Below are positions 26,029 to 36,584 of a stretch of 64,000 bases of DNA, piece by piece (position 1 is the first letter of the stretch; every line of letters starts with the position of its first letter). Below the pieces are notes generated by a model, which was given only the letters and a program-made list of their open reading frames with translations, was not told the origin of the DNA and searched no databases. The stretch is from positions 2,108,001 through 2,172,000 of the forward strand of contig CP007060.1 in NCBI GenBank assembly GCA_000230955.3. Direction: 5' to 3'. Both the position numbers and the translations under genes were made by a program. Origin of the DNA: Halobacterium sp. DL1 (GTDB taxonomy: Archaea; Halobacteriota; Halobacteria; Halobacteriales; Halobacteriaceae).

Positions 26029-26712
26029 TTAGTTGCCTCCGGGGATGGCGACGCGCCTGTTGAGCGCCTCGATGCCGCGGTTGACCGTCACCGTCAGCAC
26101 GAAGTAGATGAGCGACGCCGCCAGGAACACTTCGAGCGCGGCCGACGTCTGCAGCGAGAAGAGGTCGTAGCTCCGCTTCAGGAGTTCGGCCACGCCGATG
26201 GCGTAGGCGATGCTGGTGTCTTTCAGCACGATGGTGAACTCGTTCTGGAAGCCGGGCACCGAGCGCCGCAGCGCCTGGGGCAGGACGACGTGTCGGATGG
26301 CGCCGAGTTTCGAGAGGCCGACGGAGCGCGCGGCCTCCATCTGGCCGCCGCCGACGCTCTCGATGGCGCCACGGAAGATCTGGCTCTGGTAGGCCGCCGA
26401 CCGCACGCCCAGCGCCAGCGTCGCCGCGAGGAACGCCGGCGAGACGCCGGCAGCGAAGTACGTCAGCGCGATGATGACGAGAATCGGGGTCCCGCGAATG
26501 GCGACGCCGAGCGGTCGCACGACGCCCTTCGAGTACCGCCCGCCGTAGGCTTCGACGATGCCCGCCGGGAGGCCGAGGACGAACCCGAGCACGATGCTGA
26601 AGAACGTCAGCAGGATGGCGAGTCTGGTGCCCGCGATGAAGAACTCCCGCTGGCGCCAGACGAACTCCCAGTCGCCGACCCCCGCCTGGAGGACGAACTG
26701 CGTCGGGTCCAT
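26029..26712 (-). CDS. Amino acid ABC transporter permease (first)
   Basis: A 227-aa permease of the HisM/GlnP family with about five membrane helices. The EAA loop is MEAARSVGLSKLGAIRHVVL, and AIRGTPILVIIALTYFAAG is the family core motif. With the permease at 24339 it probably forms a heterodimeric channel, as in HisQM. It lies 5 bp downstream of the binding-protein gene. Confidence 0.93.
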   Translation of the reverse strand: MDPTQFVLQAGVGDWEFVWRQREFFIAGTRLAILLTFFSIVLGFVLGLPAGIVEAYGGRYSKGVVRPLGVAIRGTPILVIIALTYFAAGVSPAFLAATLALGVRSAAYQSQIFRGAIESVGGGQMEAARSVGLSKLGAIRHVVLPQALRRSVPGFQNEFTIVLKDTSIAYAIGVAELLKRSYDLFSLQTSAALEVFLAASLIYFVLTVTVNRGIEALNRRVAIPGGN

Positions 26713-26717
26713 CGCCG

Positions 26718-27509
26718 TTACTCGCTAGCGAACCACTTCTCGGTCAGGTTATCGTACGTGCCGTCCTCGCGGACGGCCGCGAGCCCGTCGTTGAGCGCGG
26801 TCTGGAGTTCGGAGGCGTTCTCGCGTACGCCGAAGCCGTACTCCTCGCCGGTCTGGATGGTGAACGCGATGACGACGTTGCGGTTGGAGACGAACGTCTC
26901 CGCGACCGGTGTGTCCACGATGACGGCGTCCGTGTTGCCGTTCGTGAGGTCCTCGACGGCGAGCACGTAGTTGCCGTAGGTGGTCGCCTGGGAGCTGCTG
27001 ATGGTGCCGTCGTCGACCAGCATCTGCATCTGGTCGGCGCCCGTGGTCCCCGACTGGGCCCCGATGGGGCGGTCAGCCAGGTCCTCGACCGAACCCGGCT
27101 GGAAGTCGCCACCCTCCCGCACGAGGACGGCCTGGTTCGCGTCGTAGTACGGGTTCGTGAAGTCGATGGTCTCGTCACGCTCGTCGTTGATGGTCATCGC
27201 CGCCGCGATGACGTCGATGCGGTCGTTGTCGAGGGCGGTGATGAGCTGACCGAACTCCAGGTCCTCCCACTCGCCGAGCGTGTAGTCGGTCTGCTCGACG
27301 ACAGCCGACAGCAGGTCGACGTCGAAGCCGACGAGTTCGCCACTCTCGTTGACGAACTCGAACGGCGGGAAGCCGGAGGCAGTGCCGGGGACGATGGTGT
27401 TCTCGCCACCGCCGCCGCTGCCGGTGAGCTCCGAACAGCCCGCGACAGAGAGTGCAACGCCCGTTCCGCCGACGCTCTTGAGGAACGTCCGCCTGTTGAG
27501 TTCAGACAT
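26718..27509 (-). CDS. Amino acid ABC transporter substrate-binding lipoprotein
   Basis: A 263-aa extracellular solute receptor of SBP family 3 (polar amino acids). The N terminus, MSELNRRTFLKSVGGTGVAL then SVAGC, has a twin-arginine motif and a lipobox, so it is a Tat-exported lipoprotein anchored outside the membrane, as is usual in haloarchaea. Ligand-site segments GFDVDLLSAVVEQ and AAMTINDERDETIDFTNPYY are typical of the family. It is the first gene of the operon; the ligand is unknown. Confidence 0.94.
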   Translation of the reverse strand: MSELNRRTFLKSVGGTGVALSVAGCSELTGSGGGGENTIVPGTASGFPPFEFVNESGELVGFDVDLLSAVVEQTDYTLGEWEDLEFGQLITALDNDRIDVIAAAMTINDERDETIDFTNPYYDANQAVLVREGGDFQPGSVEDLADRPIGAQSGTTGADQMQMLVDDGTISSSQATTYGNYVLAVEDLTNGNTDAVIVDTPVAETFVSNRNVVIAFTIQTGEEYGFGVRENASELQTALNDGLAAVREDGTYDNLTEKWFASE

Positions 27510-27561
27510 GATATGTTCGTAAGACGGCGCGTGGTTTAAAACCCCTCGAACGACGCCGTCC

Positions 27562-28404
27562 TCAGGAGTTCTCCACGCCGGCTCTGCCCGGCGCGGCGGT
27601 CGGCTTCCCGTAGACGACCGCGACGAACAGTACCCCGACGCCAGCGGCGAGCGCGTAGTACGTGACCTGGACGGTCGTGGAGAACTGGACGATGCCGGTG
27701 CCGAGCAGCACCTGGACGGTGACGAGGACTGTCGCGAGCCCCATCAGCGCCGCGCCGCGGTCGGCACCCCGCCGGAGCGCCCGGACGCAGGCGACCAGCG
27801 CCGCGGTGAACACGAGCAACTCGAAGAAGTGGTGGGTCAACTGGACGCGGGTGCCGTAGGCCGCGAACAGCGTGTTCCGGGAGAAGGCGAGTTCGAGCGG
27901 GAGCAGCGCGAGGCCGGCCAGCGCCGCGGTGCGGACGCGCCCGAGACCAACGCCGGCCACCTCTCTGATCCGGATCGTGGTGTAGACGAGCGTGCCGAAG
28001 ATGGCGAGGGCGGCGAGGTGGTGGACGGCCTGCGTGAGCGGCATGTACCCCCACGGGAGCAGGCCGCTGAACGTCACGGTGGTGCCGCCCAGAATCACCG
28101 TCAGCGGCAGGAGGACGACGGCGAGCACGCCGCCGAGTTGAATGTCGCGCTCGTCGAAGCGGCGCCACGCCACGACGCCCGTGCCGACGATGAAGAAGCC
28201 AACGACCATCGCGACGGCGCGGTGGAACCACTCGATGAAGTCGTGGAGCGGCAGGCCGAACGGGAGCAGTTGTCCGTTGCAGTACGGCCACTCCAGACCG
28301 CAGGTCGCGCCGGACCCGGAGACGGCGGTGAACTCACCCAGCAGGATGAGGACGAACGTGAGCGCGGTCGTCACGGCCGCGAGATAGTACGAGCGGCGAG
28401 CCAT
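27562..28404 (-). CDS. ctaA: Heme A synthase (COX15/CtaA family)
   Basis: A 280-aa polytopic membrane enzyme converting heme O to heme A for aa3-type oxidase. About eight helices are arranged as two similar halves. Heme-ligand histidines lie in EWFHRAVAMVVG, TQAVHHLAAL and LTHHFFELLVF. The CGLEWPYCNGQ loop carries the cysteine pair of the CtaA/Cox15 family. The ATG at 28404 (MARRSYYLAAV) is chosen over an upstream start that adds only arginine-rich non-conserved residues. It fits functionally with the cytochrome oxidase cluster at 55 kb although it is not adjacent. Confidence 0.9.
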   Translation of the reverse strand: MARRSYYLAAVTTALTFVLILLGEFTAVSGSGATCGLEWPYCNGQLLPFGLPLHDFIEWFHRAVAMVVGFFIVGTGVVAWRRFDERDIQLGGVLAVVLLPLTVILGGTTVTFSGLLPWGYMPLTQAVHHLAALAIFGTLVYTTIRIREVAGVGLGRVRTAALAGLALLPLELAFSRNTLFAAYGTRVQLTHHFFELLVFTAALVACVRALRRGADRGAALMGLATVLVTVQVLLGTGIVQFSTTVQVTYYALAAGVGVLFVAVVYGKPTAAPGRAGVENS

Positions 28405-28534
28405 ATCCAGAACTTTCGGCTGTCGGTACGTATGCGTGTCGTCTCGCGCGCGACCCCCGGAGTTCGACGTCCGACGAATCCGGCTTCGACGCGTTGGGAC
28501 AGGCTTTTGCCGGTAGCCGCGGCACGAGTAGAAC

Positions 28535-30781
<2,247 letters not shown>

Positions 30782-30849
30782 CGTAGCGGTATCTCGTTCC
30801 CCCATTTTCGGTTGCCGGTAGCCATCAGAAGACCAGCACCAGTGCGCGG

Positions 30850-30975
30850 AGCGCACTGTTCACCGCGCGAACGAAGTGAGCGTGGGCCGACGACTGTACG
30901 AAGCGAAGCGAAGTGAAGGAGGAGTGCTTTTTCCGCAAGTTTTTGCCGAGCGGGGGTCGCTACGCGACCCCCCGC
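30850..30975. repeat. CGAAGCGA-rich intergenic repeat with hairpin
   Basis: The gap between maeB and the convergent RNase H gene holds GCGAACGAAGTGAGCG and GAAGCGAAGCGAAGTGAAGG, which resemble other intergenic repeats in the window, then a hairpin GGGGGTCGC-TAC-GCGACCCCC at 30952-30972. TTTTT runs on both strands flank the hairpin (about 30918 and 30940 on plus; the AAAAA at 30981-30985 reads TTTTT on minus), so it may also act as a two-way terminator. Confidence 0.5.
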
Positions 30976-30992
30976 AGCGCAAAAAGTGGGTT

Positions 30993-31613
30993 TTAGTCGC
31001 CGACGCGGCGGTCTGCCCGCGAGGGCGGCGGAATCTGCGGGTCGGACTCCGACACCTCCGGGAGCAGACAGCGCGCGGGTTCCTGGTTGACGTGTGCGTA
31101 CTGGCCCGGTTCGTTCGCGAGGACGTGGGCCGGGTTGTGCTTGCTGTCGACCTGCGCGGCGCGGAGTTCGTCGAAGCCCACGACCCGGGCGCGGATGCCC
31201 CGCCAGTGGTGCTCCGCGGACGCCGGGACGGTGAACTGCTTGAGCGGACGGTAGTCCCGCGTGCGAGAGGCGAGCATCGCGGCGTTCACGTTGCCCGCGA
31301 GGTTGTTGTGGTCGACGAGGACCCCGACGCTCGCGTTCGCCGGTGCGCGGTGGGCGAGCGTGTCGAGGCCGAGGTGGAGCGCGCGGTACTCGGCGACGTT
31401 GTTGTTCGGCGCCTCGTCGGGCACCGAGAGTCGTGCTACCCGTTCGCCGTCCCGTGCTTCGATGATGACGCCCAGGCCGCTCCCGTCGCTGGCGTAGGAG
31501 CCGTCGGTGGCGACGTAGAAGTCCCGTCGATGGGAGCGCGGCGGGTGGGCGATGTGCGGCGTCGGGGAGTCGTCGAACAGGTCGCGGAGATTTGACCGGC
31601 CCACGATGGCCAT
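30993..31613 (-). CDS. rnhA: Ribonuclease HI
   Basis: A 206-aa type 1 RNase H that cuts RNA in RNA-DNA hybrids. Active-site acids are readable: Asp in FYVATDGSYASDGSG, Glu in NNNVAEYRALHLG, Asp in GVLVDHNNLAGN and a C-terminal Asp in AAQVDSKHNPAHVLAN. An N-terminal extension, IVGRSNLRDLFDDSPTPHIA, is typical of haloarchaeal homologues. The ATG at 31613 is supported by a TTAAG box about 27 nt upstream on the minus strand, inside the palindrome CTTAAG at 31637-31642. Confidence 0.9.
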   Translation of the reverse strand: MAIVGRSNLRDLFDDSPTPHIAHPPRSHRRDFYVATDGSYASDGSGLGVIIEARDGERVARLSVPDEAPNNNVAEYRALHLGLDTLAHRAPANASVGVLVDHNNLAGNVNAAMLASRTRDYRPLKQFTVPASAEHHWRGIRARVVGFDELRAAQVDSKHNPAHVLANEPGQYAHVNQEPARCLLPEVSESDPQIPPPSRADRRVGD

Positions 31614-31635
31614 ACTACTGTTTTTCCGCGCCGGC

Positions 31636-31667
31636 ACTTAAGCAGTGCGCCGATACCAAAACGATAC
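31636..31667. promoter_or_regulatory. Divergent promoters of rnhA and CBS gene
   Basis: CTTAAG at 31637-31642 is about 27 nt from the rnhA ATG (minus strand). AAACGATA at 31660-31667 is about 29 nt before the CBS gene ATG at 31693. The two genes are therefore expressed from back-to-back promoters in an 80-bp gap. Confidence 0.5.
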
Positions 31668-31692
31668 GTGGCGGGCCCGCGACCCTCCACGT

Positions 31693-32187
31693 ATGCAGGC
31701 ACGTGACCTGATGACGGCTGACGTCGAGACAGTCCACGAGGACGAGGAGGTCAGCGAGGTGCTCCGGAAGCTCGCCCGCCGGGACTTCACCGGCTTCCCC
31801 GTGGTGGACGACGCGGACCGACTCGTCGGCGTCGTCACCCAGCGGGACATGGTGGAGTTGTTCCAGCCGAAAGACCGCACCATCTGGATTCCCATCGGCC
31901 TCCCGCCGTTCCTCGAGTCCCTGGAGTACGGGTTCGACCTCTCGTGGGACGAACTGGAGTCGGAACTTGACCTTGCGCGCCACGCCGGCAAGCCGATTCG
32001 GAAGATCATGACGACGGACGTGCTCACCGTCGAACCGGACGCCAGCATGGACGACGTGCTCGCGATTCTCGCCTCCGACGACCGCGACGTGAACCGCGTT
32101 CCCGTCGTCGAGGGCGAGACGCTCGTCGGCCTCGTCACGCGCGAGGACGTCCTGCGCGCGCTCCACGCGGAGCGAAGCGGGGCGTGA
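31693..32187 (+). CDS. CBS domain-containing protein
   Basis: A 164-aa protein made almost entirely of a CBS pair, a fold that binds adenosyl nucleotides and usually regulates other proteins. The first CBS (MQARDLMTADVETVHEDEEV ... GFPVVDDADRLVGVVTQRDM) and second CBS (IRKIMTTDVLTVEPDASMDD ... RVPVVEGETLVGLVTREDVL) are separated by an insert, IPIGLPPFLESLEYGFDLSW, between residues 62 and 95. The ATG at 31693 is preferred over an upstream GTG at 31645. The partner is unknown. Confidence 0.88.
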   Translation: MQARDLMTADVETVHEDEEVSEVLRKLARRDFTGFPVVDDADRLVGVVTQRDMVELFQPKDRTIWIPIGLPPFLESLEYGFDLSWDELESELDLARHAGKPIRKIMTTDVLTVEPDASMDDVLAILASDDRDVNRVPVVEGETLVGLVTREDVLRALHAERSGA

Positions 32188-32233
32188 GGACGCCGCGCCG
32201 AGGCGGCGGCAAGACGTGCCCGGCTTCGAAAGC

Positions 32234-32239
32234 GTAAAC
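32234..32239 (+). promoter_or_regulatory. TATA-like box for the DMT transporter
   Basis: GTAAAC centred 27 nt before the GTG start at 32263, which supports that start and a leaderless transcript. Confidence 0.45.
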
Positions 32240-32262
32240 GTGCTCGCGAGCGGACTCTCGGC

Positions 32263-33186
32263 GTGACCAACTACCGGGACGCCCTCCTGTTCCTCGCGCT
32301 CGCGGCGGTCTGGGGGTCGGCGTTCGTCGCGATCAAGGCCGGCCTCCGCGCGGGCTTCGAACCCGTGCTGTTCGCGGCCGTCCGCTACGACATCGCCGGC
32401 GTGGTGATGCTCGCCTACGCTGCGCACGTCACCGACCAGTGGCGTCCGCACTCGCGGGCGGACTGGACTGCTGTCGGCATCGCTGCCGTGTTCATGATTG
32501 CGGCCTACCACGCCTTGCTCTTCGTCGGCGAGACGAGTCCTGACGTGTCGAGCGCCGCCGCCGCGGTGCTCGTCAGCCTCAGCCCCGTCCTCACCACGGG
32601 GTTCGCGCGGGCGTTCCTCCCCTCCGAACGGCTCTCCGTCGTCGGCGTCCTCGGCCTCCTGCTCGGTCTCGTCGGCGTCGTCGTGCTGTCGGACCCGAAC
32701 CTCTCGAACCTGCTCGGGGAGAGCACCGTCGGCGAACTGCTCGTCTTCCTCGCCGCGGCGTGTTTCGCGCTCGGGAGCGTGCTCACCCAGCGCGTCGACG
32801 ACGACCTCTCGATCGAGACGCTGGAGGCGTGGGCGATGATTCTGGGCGCCGGCCTCATGCACGTCGTCAGCCTCGGCGCGGGCGAGACCCAGTCGATTCC
32901 CCTCGATGGCGACGCGCTGTGGGCGCTCGCGTACCTCTCGCTGGCCGCCAGCGCCGTCGGCTTCCTGATCTACTTCCAGCTGCTCGACCGCCTCGGCGCC
33001 ATCGAGATCAACCTGGTGAGCTACGTCGCGCCGGTCTTCGCCGCGGTCGGCGGCCTCTACGTCACGAACGAGCCGGTCACCCCCAACGTGGTGGTCGGGT
33101 TCGTCGTCATCTTCGCCGGGTTCTGCCTGCTGAAGCGCCGGGCGCTCGCCGACGAACTCGGGAAGGTCCGGGCGACGTGGGCGTAG
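32263..33186 (+). CDS. EamA/DMT family transporter
   Basis: A 307-aa membrane protein with ten hydrophobic helices in two EamA repeats. The first repeat starts LFLALAAVWGSAFVAIKAGL and the second LLVFLAAACFALGSVLTQRV. It ends with a short basic and acidic tail. The family exports metabolites such as amino acids or nucleosides; the substrate is not predictable. The GTG start is set by the TATA spacing. It converges with the aldo/keto reductase gene after 9 bp. Confidence 0.88.
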   Translation: MTNYRDALLFLALAAVWGSAFVAIKAGLRAGFEPVLFAAVRYDIAGVVMLAYAAHVTDQWRPHSRADWTAVGIAAVFMIAAYHALLFVGETSPDVSSAAAAVLVSLSPVLTTGFARAFLPSERLSVVGVLGLLLGLVGVVVLSDPNLSNLLGESTVGELLVFLAAACFALGSVLTQRVDDDLSIETLEAWAMILGAGLMHVVSLGAGETQSIPLDGDALWALAYLSLAASAVGFLIYFQLLDRLGAIEINLVSYVAPVFAAVGGLYVTNEPVTPNVVVGFVVIFAGFCLLKRRALADELGKVRATWA

Positions 33187-33195
33187 AACGGAGCG

Positions 33196-34164
33196 CTACT
33201 TCGCGTCGGCGATGCGCTGGAACTGCTCGTCGGTGAGGTCGATGTCCGCGGCGTCCAGGTTCTCGCGGAGCTGCTCGGGCGTCCGCGCCCCGGTGATGGG
33301 TGCGGTGACGCTGTCGTGGTGGACCAGCCACGCGAGCGCGGTCTGGGCCGGGGACGCACCGACCTCCCCCGCGACGGCCTCGACCTCCTCGAGGGCGTCG
33401 AAGTTCTCGGGGGTGAGGTAGGAGTCGACGAACTGCTGGTCGGTGGCGCCCCGGGTCCCCTCCGGGGGCTCCTCGCCGCGGCTGTACTTCCCGGTGAGGA
33501 ACCCGCCCGCGAGCGGCGACCACGGCACGACGCCAACGTCGTAGTCCACGCACATCTCGAGGTAGTTCCCCTCTACCTCGCGGTTGACGGCGTTGAACCG
33601 GGGCTGGGCGACGGTGAACGGCTCGTACCCCTCGCGGCGCGCGATCTCGTTTGCCTTCGCGACCTTCCAGGCGTTCGGCTCGAACGTCGACGTGCCGAGG
33701 TAGTTGACCTCGCCGTCGCGGACGAAGCCGTCGAGCGTTCGCATGAACTCGCGTGCGGGCGTGTCGTCGTCCCAGCGGTGGATGTAGAGGAGGTCGACGT
33801 AGTCCGTGCCGAGGCGGTCGAGGATCTCGTCGACGTTGTTCCGGAGGTGCTTGCGGTTGAGGCCGCGGCCGTTCGGGTCGTCGCGGGTCGGCCAGTAGAT
33901 CTTCGAGGCGACGACGAACTCCTCGCGGTCGCGGTCGGCGAGCCAGTCGCCGATGTACTGCTCGGCGCGGCCGGCGCCGTACATGTCCGCGGTGTCGATG
34001 AAGCGGCCGCCGGCGTCGGCGTACGCGTCGAGCAGTTCGTGCGCTCGCTCGCGGCCGACCTCGACGTCGCCGTCGTCGTTCTCCCGGCCGAACCGCCAGG
34101 TGCCGAACGCGATTTCGGAGACCTTGAGGCCGGTGCGGCCGAGCGGAACGGAGTCGAGACCCAT
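33196..34164 (-). CDS. Aldo/keto reductase
   Basis: A 322-aa NADP-dependent oxidoreductase with a TIM barrel. The catalytic tetrad can be read: Asp and Tyr in FIDTADMYGAGRAEQYIG, Lys in FVVASKIYWP and His in YIHRWDDDTP. The cofactor-binding C-terminal segment PAQTALAWLVHHDSVTAPIT is typical. The substrate is unknown; many such enzymes reduce sugars or reactive aldehydes. It reads toward the DMT gene. Confidence 0.92.
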   Translation of the reverse strand: MGLDSVPLGRTGLKVSEIAFGTWRFGRENDDGDVEVGRERAHELLDAYADAGGRFIDTADMYGAGRAEQYIGDWLADRDREEFVVASKIYWPTRDDPNGRGLNRKHLRNNVDEILDRLGTDYVDLLYIHRWDDDTPAREFMRTLDGFVRDGEVNYLGTSTFEPNAWKVAKANEIARREGYEPFTVAQPRFNAVNREVEGNYLEMCVDYDVGVVPWSPLAGGFLTGKYSRGEEPPEGTRGATDQQFVDSYLTPENFDALEEVEAVAGEVGASPAQTALAWLVHHDSVTAPITGARTPEQLRENLDAADIDLTDEQFQRIADAK

Positions 34165-34224
34165 GCGAGACGGGAGGAGAGCGGCGGTGTTAAGCGGTGC
34201 GTCTTCGGGTGACGGCGCGGTCGG

Positions 34225-34473
34225 TTACTCGTCGGTGCGGTGCCGGCTGCCGAGCAGGAGCGCGACCACGTGGGCCGCGACCAGGCCGGCGAGCGCAGTC
34301 TGTTCGGCCGGCGATGTCGGGCCGGAGACGACCAGCGGGAGGTAGAGGAACGGGAGGGCGACGGCCGACCAGAAGCCGACGACTTCGAGGGGCTTCAGGA
34401 CCGTCGCGGACGCTGGCGTCGAAACGGCGTCCGATGCGGCCTCGGCGAGAGCGGAGCGGGAGGGGGTTGACAT
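34225..34473 (-). CDS. Small haloarchaeal membrane protein
   Basis: An 82-aa protein with two hydrophobic helices, about residues 31-50 (VGFWSAVALPFLYLPLVVSG) and 56-75. The N terminus, MSTPSRSALAEAASDAVSTP, is polar. It has a good ribosome-binding site (GAGGTGA at 34481-34487, seven bases before the ATG) and an upstream CTATAT box (about 34516-34521), so it is translated from a leadered message, unlike many neighbours. I do not recognise a function. Confidence 0.65.
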   Translation of the reverse strand: MSTPSRSALAEAASDAVSTPASATVLKPLEVVGFWSAVALPFLYLPLVVSGPTSPAEQTALAGLVAAHVVALLLGSRHRTDE

Positions 34474-34480
34474 CAGGAGT

Positions 34481-34521
34481 TCACCTCGTCATCACAGTGT
34501 ACTGGCGGCGCCACCATATAG
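34481..34521 (-). promoter_or_regulatory. TATA box and ribosome-binding site
   Basis: On the minus strand CTATAT (about 34516-34521) precedes GAGGTGA (34481-34487). The latter is seven bases from the ATG at 34473, one of the few clear Shine-Dalgarno sites in the window. Confidence 0.5.
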
Positions 34522-34820
34522 GGGGCCGACCGTTGGAATCGTTTCATCCCGATTCAGTTCGTCAGCCGCGAAGTAACCTCAGTTTAGAACGTGTTTGAAA
34601 CCGTTTAGACGTTTTATCGAGCCCGCGGAACGCTTCTCGTAGATATCGGAGTTTTCCGGCCAGTTTGCCCGCGTCGGACGCTAGTCAGCCGCTAGCACGC
34701 CTCCCGTACGCTCGCACCCACCCCATCAAAGTACGTTGACATGTAGGCCGATTTGGCCCACTCGTTTCCTTCAGAAGATGGAGAGCCAGGGCTCACTTCC
34801 AGTGTACGTCTCGCGCAGAA
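34522..34820. other. AT-richer gap without a gene
   Basis: This stretch of about 300 bp between the small membrane gene and tRNA-Met is less GC-rich than its surroundings (for example around 34570-34660). I see no coding frame with haloarchaeal composition and no clear RNA fold. It may contain tRNA 3' trailer sequence. Confidence 0.4.
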
Positions 34821-34977
34821 TGCCCGGGGAGGGTTTTGAACCCTCGATCTCCGCATGTCCCAGGTTCGAGGCTCGGCGGGCCTCGCGGACATGCCGAACA
34901 ACCACGTGGCGTGGGTTGCCGCACCGAAGCTCGGAACCCTATGAGTGCGGCGCTATGACCAGCTAAGCCACCCGGGC
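34821..34977 (-). tRNA. tRNA-Met (CAT), elongator, with intron
   Basis: The acceptor stem GCCCGGG (34971-34977) pairs with CCCGGGC (34822-34828), with discriminator A at 34821. The T arm GAGGG-TTCAAAA-CCCTC and D arm are normal. The anticodon stem CCGCA/TGCGG encloses loop CTCATA-A with anticodon CAT. An 83-nt intron (34857-34939) interrupts the loop one base after the anticodon, the canonical archaeal 37/38 position. The mature length is 74 nt before CCA. Introns in elongator tRNA-Met are known in haloarchaea. Confidence 0.93.
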
Positions 34978-35003
34978 GCAGTTGCCGCTAGGCGGAGCCC
35001 ATT

Positions 35004-35010
35004 CTTTAAC
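35004..35010 (-). promoter_or_regulatory. TATA box for tRNA-Met
   Basis: GTTAAAG on the minus strand, about 30 nt before the tRNA 5' end, which predicts initiation within a few bases of the mature end. Confidence 0.5.
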
Positions 35011-35039
35011 GTTCTCATCTGCAGTGGCCACCCGTCGGG

Positions 35040-35045
35040 TTTAAG
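35040..35045 (+). promoter_or_regulatory. TATA box for the DUF7115-like gene
   Basis: TTTAAG centred 27 nt before the ATG at 35070, the leaderless arrangement. Confidence 0.55.
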
Positions 35046-35069
35046 CCGAGGCGGTGGTTTCGGGCGTAC

Positions 35070-36125
35070 ATGAACGTACCCGCGCTCGTCCAGTCGTCGC
35101 TCGGGGACGAGGACGTCGCCGCGCACGTGCCGCTGAAGGGGGAGGACGCGCTGTTCGTCACGCCGACGCGAACCGTCATCTACAGGGCCGACGGACTGCT
35201 CAGCGACGAGACCGTCGAGGAGTTCTCACACGACGCCGAGGGCATCCAGGTCAGCGAGGGGCGCCGGAAGGCGAAGATAACGCTCGACTACGGCCTCGAC
35301 GGGGAGGAGACGTTCTCCGTCCCGTCGGGCAAACTCGACGACGTACTCCACCCCATCATCGCCGGTGTGCTGAACGCTGCTGGCGTCACGCAGGCGGGCG
35401 AGACCGTCAAGCGAACGTACCGGTTCAGCGAACTCACGCTGGTCGTGACCAGCGACCGCGTCGTCAGGCACATCGGCGAGGCAGTCTGGGGTCCGGACTA
35501 CGAGGAGATTTCCTTCGAGGCCGTCACCGGCATCGACGTCGAGGACGGCAACGTCGCGAGCCAGCTCGCCCTCGAGACGACCGGGCGCACCCAGCGAATC
35601 AAGGCGCCGAACGAGGAGTTCCGGGACGTCCGCGAGACCGTCGAGGAGGCCGTCTACGCCTACCACGACGTGGCCAGCGCCGAGGAGTTCGCGCGGCTGA
35701 ACGTCGACGAGGACGACGACGCGGCAACCGACGAGGTGTCGTTCGGCGGCGGCGTCGACCCCATCGACACCAGCGGCGTCGGCGAGGACGACGAGGAAGC
35801 CGCCGGGGCGCCCGAGTCGGCGGGCGCGCAGGCCCAGGTCGCAGAGGAGGCGGGCGGGCGGTCCGCAGCCGCCGCCGAGACGGGTGGCGAGCGTGGCGAG
35901 GACGACGAGTTCGAGTCGAGCGGCTTCGAGACGGCGGCCGCGAAGGTCGAACCGCCAGTCGCGCCCGAGGACCTCGAGACGGAACTCGACGAGATGGAGG
36001 ACGTGGTCGCCGAGATGGCCGAGACCATCGAGCGACAGCGGGAGGTCGTCGACGCACAGCAGGCGGTTCTCGACGCCCAGCGCGAGCGCCTCGCGGCGCT
36101 CCGGGCGCTCATTCCCGACCAGTGA
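35070..36125 (+). CDS. DUF7115-like haloarchaeal protein with coiled coil
   Basis: A 351-aa acidic cytosolic protein. Residues 1-195 form two similar beta-rich modules resembling PH-like folds: LFVTPTRTVIYRADGLLSDE in the first and LTLVVTSDRVVRHIGEAVWG in the second. Residues 205-305 are a low-complexity acidic and Ala/Gly linker. Residues about 308-350 are a coiled coil (ETELDEMEDVVAEMAETIER and following). The function is unknown. The family name is from memory and uncertain. The 3' end overlaps the convergent gene by 17 bp. Confidence 0.7.
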   Translation: MNVPALVQSSLGDEDVAAHVPLKGEDALFVTPTRTVIYRADGLLSDETVEEFSHDAEGIQVSEGRRKAKITLDYGLDGEETFSVPSGKLDDVLHPIIAGVLNAAGVTQAGETVKRTYRFSELTLVVTSDRVVRHIGEAVWGPDYEEISFEAVTGIDVEDGNVASQLALETTGRTQRIKAPNEEFRDVRETVEEAVYAYHDVASAEEFARLNVDEDDDAATDEVSFGGGVDPIDTSGVGEDDEEAAGAPESAGAQAQVAEEAGGRSAAAAETGGERGEDDEFESSGFETAAAKVEPPVAPEDLETELDEMEDVVAEMAETIERQREVVDAQQAVLDAQRERLAALRALIPDQ

Positions 36126-36504
36126 CCTTCCGGATGCACGAGGAGCCGAAGGCGCCGAGTTCGCCGGCGTCTAGCCGAACGAAGTAGCCCGTCGCTATCG
36201 CCGACCCGCAGCGCCGACACGAGAACTCCCCCTCCTTCGTGAACACCTCCGAACGGAACGACACGTAGGCGCCGCCCTGGGGGTACACCTCGCCGTCCTC
36301 TCGTTCGATGACGCCGCGCTCCTCGGCGGCGTCGAGGATCTCGCGGGTCGTCCGCGGGTGTGTGGTCACCGTCTCGATTCGGTCGATGGCGTCGGCGACG
36401 GAGAGCGACTCGAACTCCAGTTTCGAGAGCAGTTCCACGCCGAGTTCCACGGGGTCGGCCGCCTGGTCGCCCGCGTGCTCGGCGCCGTCGTCGCCGTCGC
36501 TCAT
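36109..36504 (-). CDS. DUF5830 family protein with zinc-binding cysteines
   Basis: A 131-aa haloarchaeal protein. The N-terminal half is a winged-helix-like segment (VELGVELLSKLEFESLSVAD, TREILDAAEERGVIEREDGE). The C-terminal half has CRRCGSAIATGYFV and a third cysteine in GSSCIRKVTG, likely a zinc site. The ATG at 36504 (MSDGDDGAEH) is chosen; a longer frame upstream is arginine-rich and not gene-like. The role is unknown, possibly nucleic-acid binding. It converges and overlaps slightly with the coiled-coil gene. Confidence 0.75.
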   Translation of the reverse strand: MSDGDDGAEHAGDQAADPVELGVELLSKLEFESLSVADAIDRIETVTTHPRTTREILDAAEERGVIEREDGEVYPQGGAYVSFRSEVFTKEGEFSCRRCGSAIATGYFVRLDAGELGAFGSSCIRKVTGRE

Positions 36505-36584
36505 GGATACTCCTGGGTCGACGGCGCACTTGACGCTTGCGCGGATGGACAACGATAAGCGCCTGCCCCGGATAGCGGGCGGCG

